Shown: positions 1 through 11,012 of the stretch, one piece after another
Layout of the letters: each line of letters opens with the position of its first letter
Position numbering within the stretch: position 1 is the stretch's first letter
NCBI RefSeq assembly: GCF_019203185.1
Contig: NZ_CP078093.1
Location: forward strand, 558,001-622,000
Origin: Crassaminicella indica
Lineage (GTDB): Bacteria > Bacillota > Clostridia > Peptostreptococcales > Thermotaleaceae
Length of the DNA stretch: 64,000 bases
Reading direction: 5' to 3'
Translations under genes and position numbers: made by a program
The notes under the pieces: model-generated
The model's database searches: none
Seen by the model: the letters and a program-made list of their open reading frames with translations, nothing else
What the model was told of the DNA's origin: nothing

Positions 1-210
1 ATTGATATATCCAAACTAAAAAATAAATTGAAATGGAATAATAGCTTTTCTGTTGCTTTTTCCGATATGTTATTAAACAAAGGAAAGGTTGCCGTTGTTC
101 CAGGAATCGCCTTTGGAATGGATGATTTTATTCGTATCTCCTACGCATGTGATACAGAAGAATTATTAGAAGGAATAAGCCGAATTCAAGCTTTTATAGA
201 AAACCTATAA
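1..210 (+). CDS. PLP-dependent aminotransferase, C-terminal fragment
   Basis: The reading frame is open from base 1 to a stop at 210, so only the last 69 or so residues of a larger gene are present. The segment VVPGIAFGMDDFIRISYA, followed by a short helix ending in IENL, is the typical C-terminal small-domain end of class I/II (fold type I) aminotransferases; the Arg in FIRISYA is the expected substrate carboxylate ligand. The catalytic lysine and the substrate-specific part lie outside the window, so the substrate cannot be assigned. A hairpin terminator follows directly. Confidence 0.75.
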   Translation: MDISKLKNKLKWNNSFSVAFSDMLLNKGKVAVVPGIAFGMDDFIRISYACDTEELLEGISRIQAFIENL

Positions 211-217
211 TACGATA

Positions 218-254
218 AAAAGAACACTACTTTATTTTTAAAGAGTGTTCTTTT
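218..254 (+). terminator. Rho-independent terminator of the aminotransferase gene
   Basis: An 11-bp perfect stem (AAAAGAACACT at 218-228 with AGTGTTCTTTT at 244-254) ends in a T run just after the stop codon at 210. It is symmetric enough in A/T to work in both directions. Confidence 0.75.
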
Positions 255-346
255 ATGTTTATAATATAAAAAAAATGTGAATAACTTTAAATTTTCTATA
301 TACTTATCCACAGTATTTTCTAAAAATTGTTGATTTATCTTTCAAT

Positions 347-400
347 AATAAAAAAATAAAAAAAAGACCTAAAACGAACCCGTTTCGTCCTAAGTCCTTT
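347..400 (-). terminator. Terminator of the rrn operon
   Basis: Read on the minus strand, a 14-bp stem with several G-U pairs closes an ACGGG loop directly after the 5S gene. It is followed by about nine T residues. This ends the 16S-23S-5S transcript. Confidence 0.8.
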
Positions 401-405
401 ATATA

Positions 406-521
406 ACCAGCGGCGACCTACTCTCCCAAGGCGTCCCCGCCTAAGTACCATCAGCGCTGAAGGGCTTAACTTCTGTGTTCGGTATGGGAACAGGTGTGAC
501 CCCTTCGCTATTGCCACTGGA
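406..521 (-). rRNA. rrf: 5S ribosomal RNA
   Basis: The minus strand carries a 5S rRNA of about 116 nt, including the conserved CCGAACACAGAAGTTAAG-type segment and paired ends (TCCAGTGGC with GCCGCTGG). It is the last gene of the rrn operon, about 40 nt after 23S. The exact ends are estimated from the terminal helix. Confidence 0.93.
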
Positions 522-534
522 TTATTATATATAC

Positions 535-556
535 CCTCAAAACTAAACAATGCATA
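535..556 (-). other. 23S processing stem, 3' arm
   Basis: This segment is complementary to 3501-3523 on the other side of 23S. The two arms pair over about 20 nt (TATGCATTGTTTAGTTTTGA on the minus strand with the opposite arm). Such a stem bracketing mature 23S is the usual RNase III cleavage site of bacterial pre-rRNA. Confidence 0.75.
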
Positions 557-560
557 TTTT

Positions 561-3482
<2,922 letters not shown>

Positions 3483-3500
3483 AGTAAAAATTGTATTTTA

Positions 3501-3523
3501 TATGCATTGTTCAGTTTTCAAAG
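3501..3523 (-). other. 23S processing stem, 5' arm
   Basis: Complementary to 535-556 across 23S; the pair forms the pre-23S processing stalk. It lies in the spacer between 23S and tRNA-Ala. Confidence 0.75.
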
Positions 3524-3529
3524 TACACA

Positions 3530-3605
3530 TGGTGGAGACGAGGGGGATCGAACCCCTGACCCCCTGCGTGCAAGGCAGGTGCTCTCCCAGCTGAGCTACG
3601 TCCCC
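3530..3605 (-). tRNA. tRNA-Ala (anticodon TGC)
   Basis: A 76-nt cloverleaf on the minus strand begins GGGGACGTAGCTCAGC. It has the anticodon loop CTTGCAC (TGC), the T-loop GGTTCGATCC and an encoded CCA end. It sits in the 16S-23S spacer, a common place for tRNA-Ala in Firmicutes rrn operons. No tRNA-Ile accompanies it. Confidence 0.97.
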
Positions 3606-3626
3606 ATAATTAACTTTTGAAGGTTT

Positions 3627-3652
3627 GATCCTTCAAAACTATACAGTGTAAG
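3627..3652 (-). other. 16S processing stem, 3' arm
   Basis: Pairs with 5249-5274 across 16S over roughly 25 nt with few mismatches (core CTTACACTGTAT with ATACAGTGTAAG). This is the expected RNase III stalk of pre-16S. Confidence 0.75.
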
Positions 3653-3660
3653 TTAAGCCT

Positions 3661-5198
<1,538 letters not shown>

Positions 5199-5248
5199 AG
5201 AATTCGAATTGAACATTTCTCGTTTATAACGATTATCTGGCTTAATTT

Positions 5249-5274
5249 CTTACACTGTATAATTTTCAAGGTTC
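5249..5274 (-). other. 16S processing stem, 5' arm
   Basis: Leader segment complementary to 3627-3652, forming the pre-16S stalk. Confidence 0.75.
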
Positions 5275-5309
5275 AATTTTTTACTTAATCGCCGTTCAGC
5301 GACTTTTTC

Positions 5310-5338
5310 ATATTAGCACTTTTTGTCGAATCTGTCAA
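5310..5338 (-). promoter_or_regulatory. rrn promoter P2 (proximal)
   Basis: On the minus strand a perfect -35 TTGACA (5333-5338) is followed after 17 bp by TAATAT (5310-5315), about 110 bp before 16S. It has near-consensus sigma-A geometry. Confidence 0.85.
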
Positions 5339-5385
5339 GCACTTTTTTTATTAATGCTTTGTGCTTTTCATCAGCGACAAAATAT

Positions 5386-5414
5386 ATCCTACCATCTCAT
5401 CTAAAGCATGTCAA
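5386..5414 (-). promoter_or_regulatory. rrn promoter P1 (distal)
   Basis: A second -35 TTGACA (5409-5414) is followed after 17 bp by TAGGAT (5386-5391), 76 bp further upstream. Tandem promoters are the rule for bacterial rRNA operons. Confidence 0.8.
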
Positions 5415-5510
5415 CTAGAAATTTTTTCTAGCTTTCAAAAGCTATTCCCTAAATGAGACAAATAGTTGTTGAATAACTAAATTTGGGAATTGTTGATTTG
5501 TCGAATTTTT

Positions 5511-5605
5511 ATAAACAATATTATATAAAGATAAGTGAATAACTTCGATAACTTTTACAAAAAAACTTACTAAAATTACATAAAACAAACAATTTCTCAT
5601 TATAC
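5511..5605. repeat. MITE-like repeat, degraded copy 1
   Basis: Shares the core ATATAAAGATAAGTGAATAA and AAAAAAACTTACT... with the two copies to its right. It starts with ATAAACAATAT but lacks most of the right half seen in the other copies. It is best read as an internally deleted member of the same repeat family. Confidence 0.55.
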
Positions 5606-5609
5606 TATA

Positions 5610-5752
5610 GATAAACAATATCAACATAAAAAAATATATAAAGATAAGTGAATAACTTCATTAACTTTCGCAAAAAAACTTACTGAAATTATATGAAAAA
5701 TACGTTAAGAACCTTCATTGTTTGAAAAAAGTGAGTTTTGAAATTGTTTATC
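5610..5752. repeat. MITE-like repeat, copy 2 (143 bp)
   Basis: The left end is GATAAACAATATCAAC and the right end is the inverted GAAATTGTTTATC, with TA on both sides (5608-5609 and 5753-5754). The body has no coding capacity. The terminal inverted repeats, TA target and small size are hallmarks of a MITE of the IS630/mariner type. The outer bases GATAAAC also form the ends of the IS630-like element at 35184-36445. Confidence 0.65.
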
Positions 5753-5756
5753 TATA

Positions 5757-5903
5757 GATAAACAACATCAACATAAAAAAAGAAATATATAAAGATAAGT
5801 GAATGACTTTGATAACTTTTGTAAAAAAACTTACTGAAATTTCATGAAAAATACGTTAAAAACCTTCATTGTTTGAACGAAGTGAGTTTTAAAGTTGTTT
5901 ACC
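5757..5903. repeat. MITE-like repeat, copy 3 (147 bp)
   Basis: Begins GATAAACAACATCAAC and ends AAAGTTGTTTACC, with TA at 5755-5756 and 5904-5905. Most of its length matches copy 2. The junction between copies 2 and 3 is a perfect 22-bp palindrome at 5744-5765, formed by two element ends abutting TATA. It lies only about 45 bp before the DUF421 gene, so it probably supplies or alters that promoter region. Confidence 0.65.
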
Positions 5904-5948
5904 TATATATAAAGTAATTGAAGATGCATACCGAAAGGAAGCTGTGGA

Positions 5949-6626
5949 ATGGTTATTATTTTAATCAGAACAGTATTATTGTACATATTTGTTTTATTTT
6001 GCATAAGATTGATGGGAAAGGGCGAGCTTAGTGAAATGCAGCCCTTTGAGCTAGTTATTCTTCTTATGATTTCAGAGCTTGCAGCCTTGCCTATGGAAAA
6101 TACTGCACTACCTTTACTAAATGGCCTTACAGCTATTATAGCTTTATTATTCATTCAAGTTGTTCTCTCTTATATCAACTTAAAAAGCGAAAAAGCTAGA
6201 AAAATCATCTGTGGTAAGCCTAGTATATTAATTGATCATGGACATATTAATGAAAAAGAAATGAAACGTTTAAGAATCAATATGAATGATTTGATTGAAC
6301 AAATGAGAGTTAAAAATTACCATAACATTGCAGACGTTGAATTTGCAATATTAGAAACCAACGGCGATTTAAGTATTGTTCCTAAAGCTGAGAAAAAAAC
6401 TGTAACTTTAGAAGATATGCATATCAAGCCACCTGATAATGACCTTCCTGTTACTTTGATTATTGATGGACATATTAATGAACATAATCTAAGCAATATC
6501 GACTGCTCAAAGGATTGGCTTATCTCTCAAATAAAAGCAAAAGGAGTAAAAAATCCTAAGGATGTTTTATTCTGCTATATAGATGCAAATAAAAACGTTT
6601 ATGTTTATAAAAAAGATAAGGTGTGA
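5949..6626 (+). CDS. DUF421 membrane protein (YetF/YrbG family)
   Basis: A 225-residue inner-membrane protein. About three hydrophobic segments fill the first 80 residues (LIRTVLLYIFVLFCIRLMG, then LVILLMISELAALPM and IIALLFIQVVLSYI), followed by a soluble tail with the family motifs RKIICGKPSILIDHG and MRVKNYHNIADVEFAILE. This matches the DUF421 family, which in Bacillus includes YetF, YrbG and YkjA; members are linked to spore or membrane biology but have no settled biochemical role. The start is preceded by AAAGGAAG at 5934-5941. It is paired with a DUF4363 gene 6 bp downstream. These two genes and the spoIIID gene are among the few plus-strand genes. Confidence 0.85.
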   Translation: MVIILIRTVLLYIFVLFCIRLMGKGELSEMQPFELVILLMISELAALPMENTALPLLNGLTAIIALLFIQVVLSYINLKSEKARKIICGKPSILIDHGHINEKEMKRLRINMNDLIEQMRVKNYHNIADVEFAILETNGDLSIVPKAEKKTVTLEDMHIKPPDNDLPVTLIIDGHINEHNLSNIDCSKDWLISQIKAKGVKNPKDVLFCYIDANKNVYVYKKDKV

Positions 6627-6632
6627 TAATTT

Positions 6633-7013
6633 ATGCGCGTACTGATCATTTCAACACTAGCAGTTCTTTTAGTTATTGGTGGATGGATGATTTTATATAA
6701 CACTATCAATAATAATTTTACCGAACTCACCAGTACTTTAAATAAGGTTAGTGAAAATATTGAAGCACAAGATTGGCAACTAGCTTATTCTGAATTATCT
6801 AAAACAAACAAAAAGTGGAAAGGGTTAAAGAACTTTCTTCCTTTATTTTTAGATCACCGAGAAATTTACAAAATTGATTTAATGATGACAAGAGCAGATA
6901 TTTATTTGAAGAAAAAAAATGTACCTCTATCTCTTGCAGAAATAGAGGCTTTAAAAACAATTCTTCATATGTTAAAAGAAGAAGAAGTCCCTAATTTAAT
7001 TAACATCTTATAA
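6633..7013 (+). CDS. DUF4363 family protein
   Basis: A 126-residue protein with an N-terminal membrane anchor (residues 3-22) and an extracytoplasmic helical domain containing the repeated pattern W..A...L......W. This fits the DUF4363 family, which in clostridia commonly follows a DUF421 gene. The 6-bp gap argues for co-transcription and a joint membrane function, which is unknown. Its stop lies 3 bp from the end of the convergent pyrD gene, leaving no room for a separate terminator. Confidence 0.75.
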   Translation: MRVLIISTLAVLLVIGGWMILYNTINNNFTELTSTLNKVSENIEAQDWQLAYSELSKTNKKWKGLKNFLPLFLDHREIYKIDLMMTRADIYLKKKNVPLSLAEIEALKTILHMLKEEEVPNLINIL

Positions 7014-7016
7014 AAT

Positions 7017-7931
7017 TTAGAATTTCAACTGACCTACTAAAGCTTTGATAGAAGAATATCCTTTTCTTTTTAGATATTCTTCTATCCCTTCTAATATCTC
7101 TATACTCACCATTGGATTTACAAAATTTGCTGTCCCTACAGCTACAGTCCATGCTCCTGCTAAGAAAAATTCGACAGCATCTTGATAATTCATAATCCCT
7201 CCCATACCTATTATAGGAATATTCACAGCTTTTGAAACCTCATACACCATGCGAACTGCTACAGGCTTTACTGCTGGTCCTGATAGTCCTCCTATTCCTC
7301 TCGCAAGAATAGGTTTTTGTTTTTCAATATCAATTCCCATTCCAATCAATGTATTGATAAGCGAAAGACAATTCGCTCCTCCGCTTTCTGCTGAAGCTCC
7401 AATCTCTTTGATATCAGCTACATTTGGACTCAATTTGACAATCAAATATTTATCAGTGTTTTCTTTTACCTTCTTAGTTACTTTATACACCATATCAGGA
7501 TCTCTTCCAAATGCTACTCCTCCTTCTTTTACATTTGGACAGGATATATTAAGCTCTAATGCATCTACAGCTGTATTAGATAGTTTTTCCGCTAGCTTAC
7601 AATACTCATAAATAGTATTACCATTAATATTTGCAATAATTTTTGTATCATACGAAGACAAATATGGAAGCTCCTCTTTGATAAAATAATCTACACCAGG
7701 ATTTTGAAGTCCTACACTATTAAGCATTCCCATAGGGGTTTCTACAACTCTAGGAGTAGGATTTCCCTGTCTTTCCTCAAGAGTAAGCCCCTTAACAGCA
7801 ATTGCTCCTATTTTGTTTAAATCTATATATTCTCCATATTCTCTGCCAAATCCAAATGTTCCAGAAGCAACTGTCACAGGGTTATTCAGTACTAACCCAT
7901 TTAAATCTACGCTCATGTCAATTTTATTCAC
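7017..7931 (-). CDS. pyrD: Dihydroorotate dehydrogenase B, catalytic subunit
   Basis: Class 1B dihydroorotate dehydrogenase, an FMN enzyme that oxidises dihydroorotate to orotate in pyrimidine synthesis and passes electrons to PyrK. About 304 residues. The active-site cysteine lies in ELNISCPNVKEGG, the FMN phosphate loop is GMGGIMNYQDA, and SGTFGFG sits near the N-terminus. The first possible start is TTG at 7934, but GTG at 7931 has a better-spaced Shine-Dalgarno (GAGGTGA within the end of pyrK). The gene overlaps pyrK by a few bases, indicating translational coupling. It is the last gene of the pyrF-pyrK-pyrD unit. Confidence 0.95.
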   Translation of the reverse strand: MNKIDMSVDLNGLVLNNPVTVASGTFGFGREYGEYIDLNKIGAIAVKGLTLEERQGNPTPRVVETPMGMLNSVGLQNPGVDYFIKEELPYLSSYDTKIIANINGNTIYEYCKLAEKLSNTAVDALELNISCPNVKEGGVAFGRDPDMVYKVTKKVKENTDKYLIVKLSPNVADIKEIGASAESGGANCLSLINTLIGMGIDIEKQKPILARGIGGLSGPAVKPVAVRMVYEVSKAVNIPIIGMGGIMNYQDAVEFFLAGAWTVAVGTANFVNPMVSIEILEGIEEYLKRKGYSSIKALVGQLKF

Positions 7932-8688
7932 CAAGCATCACCTCATCTCCCCAAAATACAGGTCCATCCTTGCAAGTTCTTACCTGCTTGACCCCATCTT
8001 CACTTTTCACCTTACAAGTGCATACCAAACACGCTCCTACCCCACAAGCCATTCTTTCTTCAATAGACAACTGCACCTTCACTTTATATTCTTTGGCTAT
8101 TTTTTGGACTTTCTTTAGCATAACCTCTGGTCCACAGCTATATATAATATCTGCTCCATCATTTTCTAGCTTTGCTTTTAATAAATCAGTAACATACCCT
8201 TTATATCCCACACTCCCATCCTCTGTTGCAACATCTACGACTTTTACATATTTCTTAAAATCATCTACAAGATAAGGCATATCTTTATATCCTACTAATA
8301 CAGTTACATCCTTTTCCTCTAAATTTTTTACCAATTCAAGAAGAGGAGCTGTACCAATTCCTCCACCAATAACAATAACCCTCTTTCCGTCATTCACAGT
8401 AAATCCATTTCCTAAAGGTCCTAATACATCGAGAATTTCTCCTTTTTTTCGATTACACAAAGAAACTGTTCCTTCTCCCGCTTTTCTTACTACGATACCT
8501 ACTTTATCCTTTTCGGCATAACTAATACTAATAGGTCTTCTTAAAAGTAATGCATCAGAACACTTTATGTGTAAAAATTGTCCGGGTTTGATATTTCCAA
8601 GTCCATCTACTCTTTCCATTTCTATTTTATGAATACTCGGTGCAATCTCTATATTGTCAAGTATTTTACAATAACATCTATTTTTCAC
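7924..8688 (-). CDS. pyrK: Dihydroorotate dehydrogenase B, electron-transfer subunit
   Basis: PyrK carries FAD and a [2Fe-2S] cluster and links PyrD to NAD. The FAD-binding motif RPISISYAE, the nucleotide-binding GGGIGTAPLLEL and the cluster motif CGVGACLVCTC plus a later C are all present. The frame is open to an ATG at 8710-8712, but that codon lies inside pyrF. A GTG at 8686-8688 follows AGGAGGG directly and gives the expected 254 residues, so that start is preferred. It follows pyrF without a gap and overlaps pyrD. Confidence 0.93.
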   Translation of the reverse strand: MKNRCYCKILDNIEIAPSIHKIEMERVDGLGNIKPGQFLHIKCSDALLLRRPISISYAEKDKVGIVVRKAGEGTVSLCNRKKGEILDVLGPLGNGFTVNDGKRVIVIGGGIGTAPLLELVKNLEEKDVTVLVGYKDMPYLVDDFKKYVKVVDVATEDGSVGYKGYVTDLLKAKLENDGADIIYSCGPEVMLKKVQKIAKEYKVKVQLSIEERMACGVGACLVCTCKVKSEDGVKQVRTCKDGPVFWGDEVMLGE

Positions 8689-8699
8689 GCTTATCCCTC

Positions 8700-9638
8700 C
8701 TAGTAGTAGCATTTTCCATTTGCTATCAATACTTTATTAATAGCATCTCTCATCTTTAATGCTTCTGTCCTTGCAGCTTCACCATATTTTTCTTCAGTAT
8801 AGCCTGCATTTTTATATGCAAATATAATTCCTCTTGATGAATTAATCACAGCCCCTAATCCATCTTCATTAAAGCAGTGAATAATATCCTCTGCTGTACC
8901 TCCTTGTGCTCCATATCCCGGTACAAGAAAATACGTTTTTGGCATTTTCTTTCTTAAAGATTTAGACTGCTCTTTATAAGTTGCCCCAACAACTGCTCCT
9001 ATAGAAGAATATCCACATTTTCCTAGTGATTGCTTTCCTATTTCATCCACCAGCTCTGCCACAACTTCATATATTTTTTTTCCTGCTACTTCTAAATCCT
9101 GTAGCTGCCCAGATCCTTTATTAGAAGTTTTTACAAGTACAAACATACCTTTATCTTTTTCATTTATTTCTTTTATAAACGCTTCTAAAGTATCTCCACC
9201 CATATACGGATTTACTGTAATGCTATCTACAGCAAATGTCTCATGGATAACTCCTTCTATATTTACATTTCCCAAATGAGCATTGGAATAAGCCTCTGAA
9301 GTACTTCCAATATCTCCCCTCTTGATATCACCAATAACCACAAGCCCCTTTTCTTTTGCATATTTGCAAGTTTCAATATAAGCCTTTAATCCTTCTAATC
9401 CATACTGCTCATAAAAAGCAATTTGAGGCTTCACTGCTGGTACAATATCATATACATAATCTATAATCTCTTTATTAAATCCTAATATAGCTTTACCTAC
9501 AGCTTTAAGCGTATTTCCGTATTTTTCAAAGCACTGATCTTTTACAATCTTAGGAATACTTTCAATTCTTGGATCTAATCCTACGACTACATTGCTTTTC
9601 TTTTCTTTAATCCTCTTTACTAGCTCATCAATAAACAT
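8700..9638 (-). CDS. pyrF: Orotidine 5'-phosphate decarboxylase, type 2
   Basis: Converts OMP to UMP, the last step of UMP synthesis. At 312 residues it belongs to the long (type 2) subfamily. Visible motifs are VGLDPRIESIP near residue 20, KPQIAFYEQYG, the catalytic IGDIKRGDIGSTSEAYS with the Asp-Lys-Asp array, and SRGIIFAYK near the end. It is the first gene of the operon and follows a PyrR-type leader with a promoter, so it should be repressed when UMP/UTP is high. Confidence 0.95.
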   Translation of the reverse strand: MFIDELVKRIKEKKSNVVVGLDPRIESIPKIVKDQCFEKYGNTLKAVGKAILGFNKEIIDYVYDIVPAVKPQIAFYEQYGLEGLKAYIETCKYAKEKGLVVIGDIKRGDIGSTSEAYSNAHLGNVNIEGVIHETFAVDSITVNPYMGGDTLEAFIKEINEKDKGMFVLVKTSNKGSGQLQDLEVAGKKIYEVVAELVDEIGKQSLGKCGYSSIGAVVGATYKEQSKSLRKKMPKTYFLVPGYGAQGGTAEDIIHCFNEDGLGAVINSSRGIIFAYKNAGYTEEKYGEAARTEALKMRDAINKVLIANGKCYY

Positions 9639-9667
9639 GACCTTTCCTCCTCTTTATTGATATAAAA

Positions 9668-9695
9668 TAAAAAACCTCCTGCCAGAGGCAGAAGG
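9668..9695 (-). terminator. Attenuator terminator of the pyr leader
   Basis: On the minus strand CCTTCTGCC (9687-9695) pairs with GGCAGGAGG (9675-9683) around a TCT loop, then a T run follows. It lies between the PyrR site and pyrF, where a conditional terminator is expected. Confidence 0.85.
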
Positions 9696-9738
9696 GCATA
9701 AATATCCTACAAAAACAAACAGCATGCTTGCATTTTTT

Positions 9739-9766
9739 CCCGTCCTTTCCGGCCTCTCTGGACCAA
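9739..9766 (-). promoter_or_regulatory. PyrR-binding RNA element
   Basis: The minus strand reads GGTCCAGAGAGGCCGGAAAGG, matching the conserved PyrR binding loop (UCCAGAGAGG followed by a purine-rich bulge). In Firmicutes PyrR with bound UMP stabilises this hairpin and lets the downstream terminator form. The window holds no pyrR gene, so the regulator must be elsewhere. Confidence 0.85.
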
Positions 9767-9794
9767 ATTAAAGGCATCATTATTCATTTTTACC

Positions 9795-9824
9795 ATGTTA
9801 CCATATAATTTTCATTGCTGTCAA
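9795..9824 (-). promoter_or_regulatory. pyr operon promoter
   Basis: TTGACA (9819-9824), an 18-bp spacer, then TAACAT (9795-9800) on the minus strand, about 30 bp before the PyrR element. The -35 box touches the 3' end of the upstream unrecognised gene. Confidence 0.7.
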
Positions 9825-9825
9825 C

Positions 9826-10989
9826 TTATTCTTCATCCAAAAAATCAAATATATTATCCTTGTCACTATGAATAAATTCATACAAAAGAGAATGATCTAA
9901 AGTTATTTTTTCTTCTAACTCTAAAACTTCTTCAAATTTGCTTTCCACAAAATAATTTTGTAGCTCCTCAATAATCTTCTCATCATAAGCTGCTACAACT
10001 AATTGATCTGCTGTTGTCATATAATATACACCATATACATCTTCATTCAAATAATAGGTTTGTCTTTTTACATGATCATTCGTAGGATTAAACTCTGTAT
10101 ACAAATATCCTAATTCATAGCTGCTTTTCATCGCATGAACCTTTTCTTTTGCAAACACTTTCATAAGCTTTCCCATATCTGATACATAATATACAAGCAA
10201 ATATTCCTTTCTTGCAAGTGCAAATGCAGCTTCCGTACTAGTAATTCTCATCATAGACTTTATCTGTGCAGCTTTTACCTTAAGACCTTTCTCAGTGTCT
10301 ACTAATTTTATTTCTGATACCACCATTTTATATTTTTTCTCTGTATCTATCAAAGATTCCGTAATATAAGAAATCTCTTTTCCCGTCTCATCAATTTCAA
10401 TAGTATTCTTGAGTAAAATAGAAGGACTATTGACTATTTTATAGTCTATATCCTTTACCGATAAATAATTTACTGCCTCATCATCTTTCCCAACAGAGCG
10501 CATAATATAATAATGAATCAACTGAAATGGAGATTCTATAGGTTCGCAAATTCTTTCCCATAAATTCATTTTTTCTTCTTTAGATAAATCAACTTCATCA
10601 TTTATCAAAAAAGTATATTCCCACTGTGGCTCTGGCAAAGGTGCATTCCATTTTTGATTCTTCTTCACATAGCTTTTTATAATATACCTTGCCTCTCGTT
10701 CATTGACAGGAACAAATTTGCCACCAAGTCCCCCCATCATACCTCCTTTAATTCTCTCTATTTCCACTCTATCTTCTCCATAAACGCTCTCATAATCATC
10801 TAATCCATATTCCTCTGCATCTAAATGAAAAAACTGGTAAAAAATCTTTCCGTCTTTTCTTTTCCATTTAATCCAAAGCCCTATAACCCCCATAAGCCTT
10901 GTATCTGTTACATAGCCTTTTAAAAAATCATATTCCATACAAATAGAATCATATTTTGTTCCTTTAATGACTTTAAATTTCTTATCCAT
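9826..10989 (-). CDS. Protein of unknown function downstream of SNF2 helicase
   Basis: 387 residues, acidic and soluble, with no signal peptide or membrane segment. I do not recognise a family. The first 150 residues contain glycine-rich GGMMGGLGGKFVPVNE and several aromatic strands; the rest looks like a mixed alpha/beta domain with charged helices. It starts 23 bp after the SNF2-family gene on the same strand and is presumably co-transcribed, so a role tied to that helicase is possible but unproven. Its 3' end abuts the pyr promoter. Confidence 0.75.
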   Translation of the reverse strand: MDKKFKVIKGTKYDSICMEYDFLKGYVTDTRLMGVIGLWIKWKRKDGKIFYQFFHLDAEEYGLDDYESVYGEDRVEIERIKGGMMGGLGGKFVPVNEREARYIIKSYVKKNQKWNAPLPEPQWEYTFLINDEVDLSKEEKMNLWERICEPIESPFQLIHYYIMRSVGKDDEAVNYLSVKDIDYKIVNSPSILLKNTIEIDETGKEISYITESLIDTEKKYKMVVSEIKLVDTEKGLKVKAAQIKSMMRITSTEAAFALARKEYLLVYYVSDMGKLMKVFAKEKVHAMKSSYELGYLYTEFNPTNDHVKRQTYYLNEDVYGVYYMTTADQLVVAAYDEKIIEELQNYFVESKFEEVLELEEKITLDHSLLYEFIHSDKDNIFDFLDEE

Positions 10990-11012
10990 TTTAGTCTCCT
11001 TTTAGTGCTACT

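Noticed and set aside
5442-5627. 61-codon frame on the minus strand
   Set aside because: It runs across the MITE-like repeat and has no ribosome site or family features.
5511-5903. CRISPR array
   Set aside because: Units are about 145 bp with inverted ends and TA borders and lack short repeats with unique spacers; MITEs fit better.
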